DNA from: Prillingera fragicola
Taxonomy: Eukaryota > Basidiomycota > Tremellomycetes > Trichosporonales > Trichosporonaceae
Length of the DNA stretch: 64,000 nt
Direction of reading: 5' to 3'
Assembly (NCBI GenBank): GCA_002335605.1
Contig: BEDY01000010.1
Coordinates: 310,001 to 374,000 of the forward strand
Below the pieces are notes generated by a model that did not search any database, had not been told where the DNA came from, and worked only from the letters and a program-made list of their open reading frames with translations. This document shows positions 33,077 to 44,237 of the stretch, piece by piece (position 1 is the stretch's first letter; every line of letters begins with the position of its first letter). A program made the translations under genes and the position numbers.

Positions 33077-33780
33077 TCACGCAAAGCCGACGCGCTTCTT
33101 CTCCGTCTTCTCCTCGACAGGGGCAGCCTTGCCCTTCCTCCTGCGACGCTTCTCGCGCTCCCGAGCGATAATCGCCTCTTTGGCAGCATCCTGCCAGTCA
33201 GCCTACCATCCAAGGATTGCGCAAGCCAGCAGCGATAATGCCCTCTTGAGGAGACACGCAACACTCACCAATGCCTTCGTCCTCTCCTGCGCCTTACGTC
33301 CGGGCTTTGCGGCCTTCTTCTCCTGAGCATCGGCTGCCGCCTCACGTCCACGTTCACGCTCCAGCTTGGTGGCAATCGCCTTGTCCTTGGACGCAGTAAC
33401 GTTGTCAAGCAATGACATGAGGCCCGCCTGCAAGGGTCAGTCTCCGTTGCCAGTCCAATGGTCAACAACCTACCTTGTCCTCGAGGAAGACCTTTCCCTT
33501 CTTTCCAGGCTTCTTGCGACGAGTGGTTTTCTGTGCCGCAGCAGATGAAGACACCTCCTCTACAGGTGCCTTTGATGACGGACCGGGGCTCGATGCGGCG
33601 TCGCCCTCATCCTCTGACGATGAGTGGTACACGACAGCAGGCGGAGCATTGGGCTTGTACTTGGCCTTCTGAGCCTGGCGGCGACGCTAGAGTTTCAGCA
33701 ACGGTCGTCGCCCCATAAACTCCCACCTTGGTCGACCCGTTGTCTCCCTTTGATGCACTCGGCTTGCGGTCGGCGGGCAT
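33077..33780 (-). CDS. LOC1: LOC1-like ribosome-assembly/mRNA-localisation protein
   Basis: Four exons encode about 170 aa of very basic protein. The features that suggest Loc1 are the order RRKKPGKKGKVFLEDK, AGLMSLLDNVTASKDKAIAT, then a Lys/Arg/Glu-rich helix (KLERERGREAAADAQEK). The C-terminus ends KKRVGFA, which parallels the KKGKxF...L...KLExxR and KVSFA ends of yeast Loc1. Loc1 is a nucleolar 60S assembly factor needed for ASH1 mRNA localisation in yeast. Start ATG is 33778-33780 and stop TGA 33077-33079. The similarity is in a low-complexity protein, so the call is moderate. A generic nucleolar basic protein is the alternative. Confidence 0.62.
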
Positions 33781-34443
33781 TGCGGCTGTGGTCTGCTTGG
33801 TGTGTTGTTGAACGACATGGCGGACATCCAAAATTCTGGTGCCCCCAGTCACTCAGGCACCGCCCACGTGGTTGTGGCGGCGAGGTTACTGTCAACATCA
33901 GCACCGCGAGGCAACTTGCTCATGTTTTGTCCCTTGTTCTTGAGCCAGTAGAGACTGTACTGCAGGCATCTTTGAGAAGGAACAGCCTCCTGGGTTTTAA
34001 GTAGAAAAGGAAGCACAAAGAGCTGAAAGACCCAGCAGGTAGCCAGGGCATTTGATTGGATTTTGCCCAGGGTCACTCGGCACAGGCGCTGATACATTCG
34101 TCGAGGCATGAGAGCGACAATCAGATACAACAAAGGGTGGCAGCATGTCGAGTGTCCAAGTGGAAGCTTCCACCTCATCTGCATTTGGCGGGGGGACAGT
34201 TCATCAGGCTCCTGTTCATGATCCCGGGCCTGAAAGTCGGCCCGCAGCACGCCTCGTCGCGTCACGGCCCCCGACGTCGACGCCCTGTTTGTTCCCCAGT
34301 CAAAGACAATCAGCGAGAAGCAATAAGTAGCAAACCAGCTCCTCGCCATCTCTGTTCTTTTCCTCACGTTTTCTCTTTCGGCTCTACATTGCCGCCCGTC
34401 TCTCAACCGCCCCCTCCTCCTCTCCGTCCCAGCCATTCGTCTC
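33781..34443. other. Divergent intergenic region, LOC1-like and carboxylesterase genes
   Basis: About 660 bp between outward-facing start codons. Pyrimidine-rich tracts lie at 34360-34440 just before the esterase start. A minus-strand open frame (33849-34532) that overlaps the esterase start has no domain features and is judged chance. Confidence 0.5.
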
Positions 34444-36321
34444 ATGGGCTGGCTGTGCGCTCTCCTCACCCTCGCCGGGCTGGCTAGAAGTGTCGCCCAG
34501 TGCAATAACACCACCACTTGGCCTCCATGCACTCGACAGTGGCAGGGTACCTACGTCTTAGGCAAGGACATGGGCCACAATGTCTGCCGGTACACGGTTC
34601 CCTACGCAACAGCAGATCGGTGGGCTGACTCCGTTGCTGCCAAGCACGTGTAAGAGCTGAGACTGGGCTGGATTGACGATCAGAACTGACAATTACTAGT
34701 CCTCAAGATGCCAGATCAATGCCTCCTAGCTGCCCTCAAGTTGATTCTGAGGGGTTCAATGTCACGGGCTCGAGCATCTCGGAGGATTGCCTTTACACTG
34801 TCCTCTACGTGCCCTCCAACACTGTGAACGTTCCTCTCTTCATCTGGTGAGACTGAGTAGCATCGAGAAAGAACTAAACAAACCAGGATTCACGGAGGCT
34901 CCTTTTACATGGGTTCAGCTGCAGCCCCAGGATTGGACGGCTTCCGCCTCGCTCGCCAAGGCATGGTTGTGGCAGTTCCTCAGTATCGGTGTGTCAAACT
35001 AGCAATGGAATATTTTTCTTTGAGCTGACACCTCATAGTCTGGGTGTCCTTGGAGAGCTTCCACCCCCTGTGGCTCCCACTTCGTCTGATCCAAACCTGG
35101 CTCTGCGTGACCTTATTCTGGCCATGAAAACGATCAAGAGCAACTTTCCTTCCAACTTCGCTGTGACTGTCGGTGGCCAAAGTTCCGGAGCTTCGATGAT
35201 TCGTGGTAAGTTTGTGGCCAAGTCGTGGTCATTGGTTGATCAAAGTAGCTCTATGGGGTGCTCCTGCTGCTCGTGGACTCTTTCAACGGATGATTATGCA
35301 GTCTGATCCTCTGGTAAGTCGAAGAAACTATCCGGGACACTGACATGCATAGACGGTTGGGACGGCCCCTACGAGCCTCACGGGTACTCTTCAGCGCCAG
35401 TTTTACGCTTCCTCCCAGTTCCAAGGCTGCTCTACTCTGGAAGACTTTCGCGCAGTGCCTTTGGCCGACATTCAATCAGCTCAGGTGTCATTTGTCGTCC
35501 AGACGGACAACTATGCGATGAATCTCGTGCCCGGCAATGGTGAGTCGCCACTATGCGAGTTTCCACTGACGGCAGCCATGCGACCCACGTACGGCACTGC
35601 CTCCTTGCCCAACGAGCCGATCTCGTCCTTGTGGTATAACCCCGGAGCCCTAGCCTTGCCGAGCTCGATTCCACTTCTGATCACAAGTGTTGCCGACGAA
35701 GGTGGCTCGACGGTGGCAAACTACTTCAAGACCGGGCCCATTGGACTCCCAAACTATGTCGCCACGATGGCCGGCACGAGGCTGCTGGGAGCAGAGGGCG
35801 CTGCCACTGCGTTCGCCCAATACACTTTCGAAAAGGGGGAGACCGATGGTCGTCAGGTCATCAGCAGGCTCTTGACCGACTACATGTGGCGCTGTCCTGC
35901 TCGCAGCACTGCTGCCAAGTGGGCAGCCGCAGGAGGCACAGTGTACAGCGGCGAGTTCCGGCAGGGCACCACCTATCCTTATAATAGTCTGAGGAGCTTT
36001 TGCCAGGGACGCGTCTGCCACCAGGATGACATTTACCCCACCTTTGGGACGTCCCCGGACCCCTCGTCCGACACCAGCAGCTTTGTACGTCACACATCTT
36101 GAACAGGGCAACGCTGACGACCGCAGGAGAACACCATCATCACCGCTTGGACTTCGTTCATCAAGACTGGTAACCCGGGATCAGGATGGGCACCGTTTGC
36201 AGACGAGAACGGTGTGGACGGTACCGGTGTCCGTGCTCTTGGTGGCGATGGCCAGGTGCCTGCTTGTCCCGCCGGGTTCTGGGGAGAGAAGGTGAAATGG
36301 AACTGGCAGCTCTACAGCTAA
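34444..36321 (+). CDS. Secreted type-B carboxylesterase/lipase
   Basis: Seven or more exons encode about 545 aa. A signal peptide opens the protein (GWLCALLTLAGLARSVAQ). The oxyanion-hole motif IHGGSF is split by an intron just upstream. The nucleophile elbow GGQSSGAS holds the catalytic Ser, SVADEGGSTV probably contributes the acid residue, and RVCHQDDIYPTFG carries the catalytic His in the position expected for the family. The segment SEDCLYTVLYVP matches the EDCLxLNVxxP signature. Cysteines are frequent, as in extracellular members. Stop TAA is 36319-36321. Such enzymes hydrolyse lipid or aromatic esters, and the substrate cannot be inferred. The nearest homologues would be fungal extracellular lipases and esterases. 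Confidence 0.9.
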
Positions 36322-36486
36322 GGTCGAGCCGCTCCTAGAAGTCGTGCGTCGCAGCCCATGGGTTTACCTTGTCAGAAATGTCAGTATGGTTGGTAGTGTT
36401 TCGGTTAATGATACCCTGGCCGTGATGAAAGTGTGAATAACAACATGTGGAGTCCCTCAGTTACGGTATGATACACTGAGCCTCGT

Positions 36487-37945
36487 CTAGCGAAACTTGA
36501 CGAGACCGTCGACCACTTTGACACCATTAGCCAAGGCCCACGTCTCCACCCCGCCGACTTCCAGTCCGAGCAATGCTGCGGCCCAATCTACGCCACAGGA
36601 CATGTAGGTTCGGCACATTACCGCCCCAGCTGTCTTGCGAGCTGCTGGCGCAGCCCATGCCAAGAGCTCACGCTCTAGTGGCTCAGCGTGGGGTAACCTC
36701 TTGCTTGTGTCCTCTGCTGGGCCTGCCCGCACTAGTTGCCGAAAGAGTAGCGGATCAAACGACTCGGGTGCCAAAGCACGAGCCGCGACACGGACGTAAC
36801 ACAACGATGAGCCGTCAACGAAGGCCGTGTTGTGAGAAGCTGGTAGGGAAAGCTCTTTGCTGGAGGGTGCACCTTCCTGGTCAGGAATGCGAGCGCGAAT
36901 ACGGTAACGAGACCTTGTTGTGAGCGCCTCCAGGTTGGACTGATACACTCCTCTGGGCGAATGGACAAGATGGTAGATGAGCAACAGCGAAGCGAAGAGC
37001 GTGCGATTGTCTGCCCTTGGATTGGACAACGAAGCCGGCCCGCCAGAGCCTGTGTCCTGGAGCGACACAGCTGCGAGCTCCGTTGCGACTTGATCAGCCT
37101 CGCTCGCAGCCTGTGCCTCACTGCAGGCGGCCACTGCCCGATACAGATCCGGTACCAGTCCATTCAGAGCCGAGAGGAGCTGAGGAGCATCATGCGCAAG
37201 GATAGCGTACCGCACTGATGATTCAAATGCTGTCTAGTTAGTTCACACTCGAACCTCCTCGTACCTTCGATGGCAAAGGAATCGAGACGGCTCGATGCCA
37301 CTATGCCTTCTCGCAGTTTGCCTATACGTCAGCTTGCGTAGCCACATTATCATTAGGTACTCACGAAAGAGCCGCACAATATGCTGCAGTCTCTCACTGG
37401 CATCTGTCCCCGTGCTGTCTGCGGCATGATACTGTCGTATCTGATGGTCAGTCACACCCCGGAGGAAGGCAAAGGCAGTCACTGACCCGCTCGTCAATGT
37501 AGCGCCTGAAGCGCTCCTGGGTGTCAAAATCTTTGAGAGCATCTCCTCCAGCCTCGTTCCCTCCTCCTGAACGCGAGACACTGGCGAGCAGCTCCATGTC
37601 GCTGGGAGCAGGGCTAGTGTTGAAGTTGCGTTCCGTTCGCCGAAGGTCGCGCGGCGCCTGGATTGCTGGCCCGCCCCCTCGAGCAGCCGGTGGCCTAAAT
37701 CCTGGACGTGTAGACGGCCCTCCAGATGCAGAAGCTGCTGACCACTCTGCCTTCCCTTTGGGTGGCAGGACCTTGGCACCCAGAGGTGCAGGATCAGGAC
37801 GAACCCATTCCCCTCGAGTTGGCTTGTCCCAGCCGGCCGGTCGTGCCATAAAGGACGCGGGATCGCGGCCTGCCCTTTGCGCCGATGCAGCCTGGCGCGC
37901 CTGCTCCTCTCTTCCTCTCTCGCGTTGATGCGGTGGTCGATACAT
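36487..37945 (-). CDS. SAC3/GANP-domain-like protein
   Basis: Five exons encode about 435 aa. The N-terminal 150 residues are basic and Pro/Gly-rich, with no fold visible. The conserved part begins DTQERFRRYIDER, then IRQYHAADST and LQHIVRLFRKLREGIVASSR. It goes on with LDSFAIEAFESSVRYAILAH, NGLVPDLYRAVA and LFASLLLIYHLVHSPRGVY. This helical order resembles the SAC3/GANP (PCI-related) domain found in mRNA-export and transcription-coupled factors. Start ATG is 37943-37945, and an upstream in-frame ATG at 37993 is possible. Stop TAG is 36487-36489. The assignment is by pattern; a Thp3/SAC3D1-like protein is the likeliest subgroup. It is divergent from SYS1 with 153 bp between starts. Confidence 0.55.
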
Positions 37946-38098
37946 GGTCGATTGGGTGGAACTGAGAACAGAATACAATTCGGTAATTGACATTAGGAGC
38001 TGCGATTAGGATCAGGGCCTATGACGATGGCATTATCTAAAAGCGCGTCGGCCACTCAAAGTCAGACTTGCTCCATCGTTCTCGAGACCTCGGCTACC

Positions 38099-39011
38099 AT
38101 GAGGGTCCAAGGATGGGACCCCGTCTTGTGAGTCGAGCGCTTTAGGCATGCTGGACATTGCTAATGCGCACAGAATCATCACGCAGGTACGACAGGCCAC
38201 TGCCAAAGCCCGACGCTTCTGTTCTCCAACTGACGCCGTCCAGATCATCTGCCTCCAAACTCTGCATTACCTCACGCTCACGATCATCGTCCCACCCCTG
38301 CTAGGCATGTTCACGACGCCCGCGCTGCTCACCTACTCGGGCGGGCCCCGCACCGTCGCCCACATCATGGACTGGCGTGAAATGGCTGCTCGGCCGGCCG
38401 TCAACACGTCTCCAAGTACTTGGCGCAAGCTCCGCGGCGCATGGGCCGGAGGCCGCAAGGTTGGAGAGTCGCAAAAGGAGGGAAGCGCTGCTGGGAGTGA
38501 CAGCGCTGTGGGTGGCCAGGAGCCCGAGGCTGTCTGGGACTATGGAGTGGACGACAGGAGGGGGTGGCTTCTTGGCGCTGCGTGGATCATGGCCGCTGGG
38601 GTTGAGTGAGTACAGCCGCAAGCTTCCTGCAGAGCACTCTTGTGCTGTGGACGTTTGCGCGTTCTTTAACCACAAAAGCTGACAGTCCCCAGTGTCGCTC
38701 CGCTGTACTATTTGATTCGCCGCCCGACATATATTCTTGACTTCAGCTTGACACTGTCGTTCAACCACCTCATCCTCACAACATACTACGCCAAAAGCTT
38801 TCCAACAAGCCTCTACTTTTGGGTCGTGCAGGCCCTTGGCTCCATTCTGATGATCGTGGTTGGCGAGCAAGTGAGTTTTGCTTTGCCCTGCCTGTCATTG
38901 CTGTTGCTAACAAGCCAGCTTTGCGTGAAGCGCGAAATGAACACGGATCTCGACATTGCATGGGATCCTCACGGTGATGGCAACGATGTGATTGAACTCA
39001 ATGATAGATAA
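38099..39011 (+). CDS. SYS1: SYS1-family Golgi integral membrane protein
   Basis: Sys1 recruits the Arl3/ARFRP1 GTPase to the trans-Golgi. Exon 1 (38099-38127) encodes MRVQGWDPV. A 13-nt microexon (38174-38186) supplies LIITQ together with the last two bases of exon 1. The next exon starts IICLQTLHYLTLTIIVPPLL. The family landmarks are all present: the WDPxLIxxQIxxLQxxHY opening, IMDWREM, DRRGWLLGAAWIMAA, YYLIRRPTYILDFSLT and GEQLCVKREM. Four transmembrane helices are visible. A 60-residue polar insert (SPSTWRKLRG...AVWDYG) between helices 1 and 2 is longer than in yeast. Stop TAA is 39009-39011. Length is about 235 aa. Confidence 0.92.
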
Positions 39012-39207
39012 TGCTTCGCAATGCATGATTGTAGACACTGGCGATGGGAAACTAGACGCGGTCAAGAGACCTCGGGCCGATATGCTCGCGCTCTGCGCGG
39101 CTCGTCTTTACGTCAAGCAAGGTATAAAATGGGGGGACACGGGATAAAGAGGTGTCCAAGTGCAGGACATTAGGTGTGCCTCCTGGCGTACTACTGAAAA
39201 GAGGGAT

Positions 39208-41382
39208 TTATTGCACATCGTCGAGCTCTGTGGCCGCCACGAGCTCCTCAGCCGAGGCGATGACACGGTCCACGTCCCAGCTGTCCTTGCGGTACCACTT
39301 GAGGTTGAGAATGTCTCCAACCTCGTCGCAGGCACGAAGAAGAATGTCCACGTCCGTCTTGGTGTGCGAGGCCGAGAGACAGAAGCGGACACGCGAGGTG
39401 ATGAGGGGGGTGGCACTTGTTTGTGTCAGCACATGCAACAAGGTAGGCAGCTGCCAAACTCACGGGTAAGCCACAATAACAACGGCAATAGGCGTCTTGT
39501 CAGAACCAACACGATTCAACATCATGCGCGAGAACATGCCCATCTTGCCAGGGTTGAAGAGCAACAAAGGAATAATGGGCGAGTCGCGGTGGCCATAAAC
39601 GATAAAGCCAAGCTTGCGGAGACCCGAGGCGAGGTACCTCGAGTTGAAGGCAAGACGCCTGAGCTTCTCACGACCCTCGGTGCCGTTCAACATGGGCATG
39701 GGCAGCTGCATCCAGCTGGGCAACGAGCCGGCTGGCGCCGGGCCAAAGGACTGGTGGCGAGAGTAGACCGACAGGCTGTCCTCGGCAACGGTGTCGTCGT
39801 CCATGTGAGCGGTAGGTGCGAGCGGGGGCGAGACGCCCATGATGGCAGCCATGGATGCAATGATTTGGGTCAAGATGGGGGGTGACATGGCCTCGGCGTA
39901 GCACATGGCATGAGAGCGCGCGCGAAGGCAGTCAATGACCTTCTTGCTGCCAGCAATGTAGCCTCCGGCAGCGCCAAACGACTTGGTAAACGTGCCCATG
40001 AGAACGTCAATCTCGCGGGGGTCGATGCCAAAGTAGTCGCAGACACCACGGCCGTTGGGTCCCATGGCGCCGACCGAGTGGGCCTCGTCGACGTAAAGGT
40101 AAAACTTGTAGCGGCGCTTGAGCTCAAGGAGGGCAGGAAGGTTGACAAGAGTGCCCTCCATGGAGAACAAGCCCTCAACAACGACGATAATCTTCTTCCA
40201 AGGACGGTGGGTGCGGGGCTGGCCCTGGGCAATGCAGTCGCGCAACAGCTCCTCGAGCGAGTTCATGTCGTTGTGCTTGAAGGGGCGAACGCTGGCTCCC
40301 GAGAGACGGACACCGAAACGGATCGAAGCGTGGTTGAACTCGTCCGAGATGACAAGGCAACCCTTGTCAACAAACGCGGGTATCGTCGTAGAGTTGGTTG
40401 CGAAACCCATGGACACGATCATGGCCGACTCGGCACCGACGAAACGAGCCACAAGCTTTTCAGCCTGGACATGGAGGTCGAGCGTGGCAGCGTCGTTGCG
40501 CAAGCCACCGCCTCCGACGCCATACTGCTTGATACCATCCTCGACAGCGTCCGCGCAGCCGCCAGACGACGAAGCGAAACCGAGATAGTTGTACGACGAG
40601 ACATTGAGCGCACGGGTCTGAGTACCCGAGAGGTAAAAGGACTCGCGCGAGTCGTTCGAGTACCGATCCAAAAGCATAATGGTACGGCCGGGGACGCCAG
40701 TGACGGGACGGGAAAAGCAATCGTCGAGACGGACCTTGAGGCGACGAATGTAGAACGAGTCAAAGTCCGAGTTGAGAGCGGCGTAGCCATTGCGAGGAAG
40801 GAGATGGGCATAGTGAGATGGGTAGAGCTTCTTGCCGAAAAAGTCACGAATGTGTCCCAACGCAATGAGGACAATGTAGCTCATGTACGTGGTGAGGAGA
40901 ATGTAGAATGGTGGCTGAGGCTCCACCTCTGGGTGAACTGGCTCATCCGGGTTGTACTGGCTCGTCCATCGGTAGTTGGGGTTGCTGCAGTGCCCAAACT
41001 CGCGGTGCTTGTACGAACTCTTGGTCTGCGTGAATGGCTTCTCGAGGTAGCCTTGGTACATGCGGCCGAGCTCCTCCTCTGAAGGGTGTCGACTAGGGGT
41101 CGCGTACGACGAGGCATACGAGGAGACGGTGCTCTGGTCACTAATCTCCTCCTCGGCGGTCCCCTGAGGCGAGTTGTCGTAGGACACTTCTGGAGTGGCA
41201 TGGCGAGGACGTGTAATGACATCGAGGAGTGCCGAGCGAGCCGTGGGCGCGGAACGCTCGGACGCGCCAGGCTTTGGCGATGCGGAACCACGAAACAGGC
41301 TACGCGCCGACTGAGCTGGGGAGGACGGTGTGGACATGCCCGAGGCAGACGCGCTGCCTGCTTTTGAGCGTGTACGCGGCAT
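39208..41382 (-). CDS. LCB2: Serine palmitoyltransferase subunit 2 (LCB2/SPTLC2)
   Basis: A PLP-dependent alpha-oxoamine synthase that condenses serine with palmitoyl-CoA, the first step of sphingolipid synthesis in the ER. Landmarks are [39 protein letters not shown] and the PLP lysine in [18 protein letters not shown]. The second subunit-specific region [20 protein letters not shown] follows. A long N-terminal Ser/Thr-rich extension of about 130 residues precedes the membrane helix ([20 protein letters not shown]). One intron near 39463-39420 precedes the last exon ([18 protein letters not shown]...). Start ATG is 41380-41382. The frame stays open upstream through a polyproline-coding C tract to 41745, but that part is judged untranslated leader. 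Stop TAA is 39208-39210. Length is about 710 aa. Confidence 0.95.
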
Positions 41383-41442
41383 GGTGGTGTGGTGTCTACG
41401 AGACGAGGTGTGATGATGGAGAGGTGAGTGCGCCGTAAACCC

Positions 41443-41470
41443 GGGGGGGGGGGGGGGGGGGGGGGGGGGT

Positions 41471-41519
<49 letters not shown>
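41443..41519. repeat. Near-pure poly-G/poly-C tract (77 bp)
   Basis: Plus strand: 27 G (41443-41469), one T (41470), then 49 G (41471-41519). On the LCB2 sense strand this is a poly-C tract lying 61 bp upstream of the start codon, hence in its promoter or 5' UTR. Such a tract can form G-quadruplex or i-motif structures and is prone to length change. Confidence 0.97.
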
Positions 41520-42228
41520 CGACAGGGAGGAGGAGGAACGCGAGCCAGGGTCTAGATATTTGTCGATTTGGGTGATGGCCCGCTGCCAATGGCCGTCTTT
41601 GCGCAGGCGCGTGAAACGGCGGCGAGCGTGTGAGGAGCTGCGCCTGGGCTGCAGGAGTCGACGATGGGTGCGAGTGAGTAGAAGCTGGGGAGAAGTAGGA
41701 GGTGCTGTTGGTGGAGAGATAAAGAAAGTGAGCGCAAGAGTACAAGCGGCCAAGTCTGTCAGGACATCCGTCACTGCTGCTGCTGGCTGCTGGGCGGGCT
41801 GCGACTACTGGCCTGCGCTGGCTGGGGGCTGCCCGCTGCCTGGCGCGCCTGGCTCGCGCTCAAAGTACTCCTTGGGTCGACTGCGTTTAAACAGGGGTAG
41901 CATTTAATAATAATTTTCACCCCGCCGTCCGAGAATGCGTCACCCACGGTGAGTCAGCAGTCGCCGAGCTCCCCGAACTGGTGCGACCTCGGTGCTGATG
42001 TCAACGAGCACACACTGCTTCTCAACAGTTAGTTGTACAGGCAGCTCAAGTACGGGCGGCCTCATGTAGACACCAACGTCAAAGCGCCGTTGACTCACAT
42101 GCTCCAGCGCCACGAAGTAAACGGCCTGCCTCCGACTAAAACGGACCTGACCCAGAGGCGTTCTGAACAACCGCTTACATGAAACAACTATCCTACAACG
42201 CTGCGCTCTGATACACGAGTGGCGGCGC
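41520..42228. other. Intergenic region upstream of LCB2
   Basis: About 700 bp between the poly-G tract and the stop of the Zn2Cys6 gene. It holds the LCB2 promoter and the 3' UTR of the regulator gene. No additional gene was recognised. Confidence 0.5.
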
Positions 42229-44237
42229 CTACACCTCGTTGGACCCCCACAGTCCAAGGTCAGACCAGAAGAGGCCTCCTGTCAGGTATGTCTCCAGATC
42301 AAACTCGGCGTCGACGCGGCTGGGGGCTGGCTTTGGCGTGTCGAGGGCTTGGCAAATGTCTTGAACGGTTCGCGAGAGGCACTCGAGAATGTCACGGTCT
42401 CCAGGATCAGGACTGTCTGCGAGGCAGCTTGTGGTCAAAAAGTCGAGCGAGATGAGTGCCTTGACACCTGTGAGCCAGGAAAGGGACAGACTGGCCAATG
42501 CCTTTACAGTCTTGCAAAAGGCAATGCCCGTCGCCTCCTTCTCTGGAGCTGGAGACTCCTTGTGGAGAAGAAGAAGCACCGTGGCGGCGAGGTAAACGTT
42601 CTGAACTGGTTAGCACGCCATGGATAGGATATGCCCTTACATGAATAAAACTGATCGTTGCCAACTCGAGGCCGTACTCGCGGTCGTACATTTCGAGCAG
42701 CTCGACCATTCGCAGTGCCGCCTCACGGCACTTTGACGCGGCGAAAGACTTGTCCAAGAGGAGAGGCTTGTGTACGAGAATACGAACGGCCTCTGATGTC
42801 GCGTGCATGAATCTTTGCCGTCAGCTGTGCATTGCGTCGGTTACTTACAGCACGTAAGGAATAGGTCGCGTGTGTCCGTCCACGTCCAAACAGGGAGGAA
42901 GGCTCGCAGACCAGTCGTCGAGAGAAGACGCCAAGGAATCAACAATTGCACATGAAGCAATACGCTTTCCGGGTGCTACAGCATACCTGGCAGGGGTAAG
43001 TCACAACCTTGATCCAAGCACTCACAGTTGCTGCATCATGCGCCCTGTGATGGCGTCCAGGTGGGAGAAAGCTTTGGCTGCGACAATGTCCACAGGAACA
43101 TCAATGCCTTGCGGGATAGGAGGCAGCTGAACTGCCGAGTTTTGTAATGTCAACAGGCATGAACGGCCCGTGAACAAGCTAGTGAGCCTTCTGGTCAGCA
43201 AGGCGTGTCAGGATTGCAGGACTCACTTGTCGGAGCGGAAGACACCCCAGAAGGCACATTGACGCGAGAGACTCCCATCAGGAAGTGGTGTATTGTCCAC
43301 GTGAAGACCGAGATGCTGTACGATGCTGACTGATGCGCCGTTGATAATCCAACTCATGGAATCCTCGCCCTGGTCGCCCAACGTGGTGCAAAGGAGGCAA
43401 AGTGCTTCCGCCGTTGATGGCTTTGGGTTGTACCATTCCTGCTGCAGCACACGCAGAGCCTCCTGTGTGAATCCAATACCAGCTGTTCCTGGATTGTGTG
43501 GGTGGGAGCGCATGCCGAGCTTGCGACTGAGGTGGGCTGCCGTCGCCAGGACACTGAGATGCAGCAGATGGGAGTAGTCTGGAGTCGGTGCGTCCGAAAA
43601 GCAGTCACGCAGAAAGCTCTCCTGGTCTAGATGAACAGTGTAGCCGTTGAGGTAGGTGAAAAACAAATCCAGGAGGTGCTGATGCATGTCGAGAGGCAAA
43701 GTGGGGAGGACGTATGCGTCTGTCGGATCGAAAGAGCCTTGAGCCACCGCACGACGTTGCGAGGACTCGGCCAGGAGACTGTGAAACGAGGAGGGACCGT
43801 AGTGGACAAGCTGCCCCGAGTCTGGATCCTGAAAGAGACCGAGAGATGGTGTGGCGATCGAGTCCTTGCGCGGTTCAGAGTGCGTCTCTTCGCTGTCGAT
43901 GGCGGCTTGGTCTTCCTCCTCAAACGGCACACCATGTGAACGGAGAATGCTTTGCAGCCGTGCAACCTCGTCGTTCAATACCTTTACACGCTTCTGCAGA
44001 CTATTTCCCCTTCGTCCGTCCGATTCAAAATTGCAGTCGACGCGGAGACGCACGCAGCGACCGCAAGGTGAGGACCCATCGCACTTGACCTACCACACCA
44101 GTCAGCACGCTTTCGGTGGAACAGGTTTCGGCGCGCAGACTCACTCGCCGCTGGCGACATGCTTGGCACGCTGTCGAGACGTTGCTCCTCCCTTTCACGC
44201 TCCTGGACGCTCTCATCGGTTTATTGTCATCGTCCAT
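42229..44237 (-). CDS. Zn2Cys6 fungal transcription factor with fungal_trans domain
   Basis: Five or more exons encode about 560 aa. The binuclear zinc cluster is complete across the first intron: CQACRQRR, then VKCDGSSPCGRCVRLRVDC (C-x2-C-x6-C-x5-C-x2-C-x6-C). A linker and coiled coil follow (RVKVLNDEVARLQSILRSHG). The fungal-specific middle region starts around LDLFFTYLNGYTVHLDQESF, continues FTQEALRVLQQEW, IINGASVSIVQHLGLH and AFWGVFRSDK. After an intron comes LFTGRSCLLTLQNSAVQLP. The C-terminus ends LGLWGSNEV. Start ATG is 44235-44237 and stop TAG 42229-42231. Such proteins regulate metabolism or stress genes by binding CGG-type sites. The target cannot be told. Confidence 0.88.

Noticed and set aside
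39910..41082. 390-codon open frame antisense to LCB2
   Set aside because: Shadow of the conserved LCB2 exon; no domain, no splice signals and biased composition.
41383..41745. N-terminal extension of LCB2 through a polyproline run
   Set aside because: The frame stays open only because poly-C encodes proline; the conserved protein begins near 41382 and tract length is unlikely to be stable.
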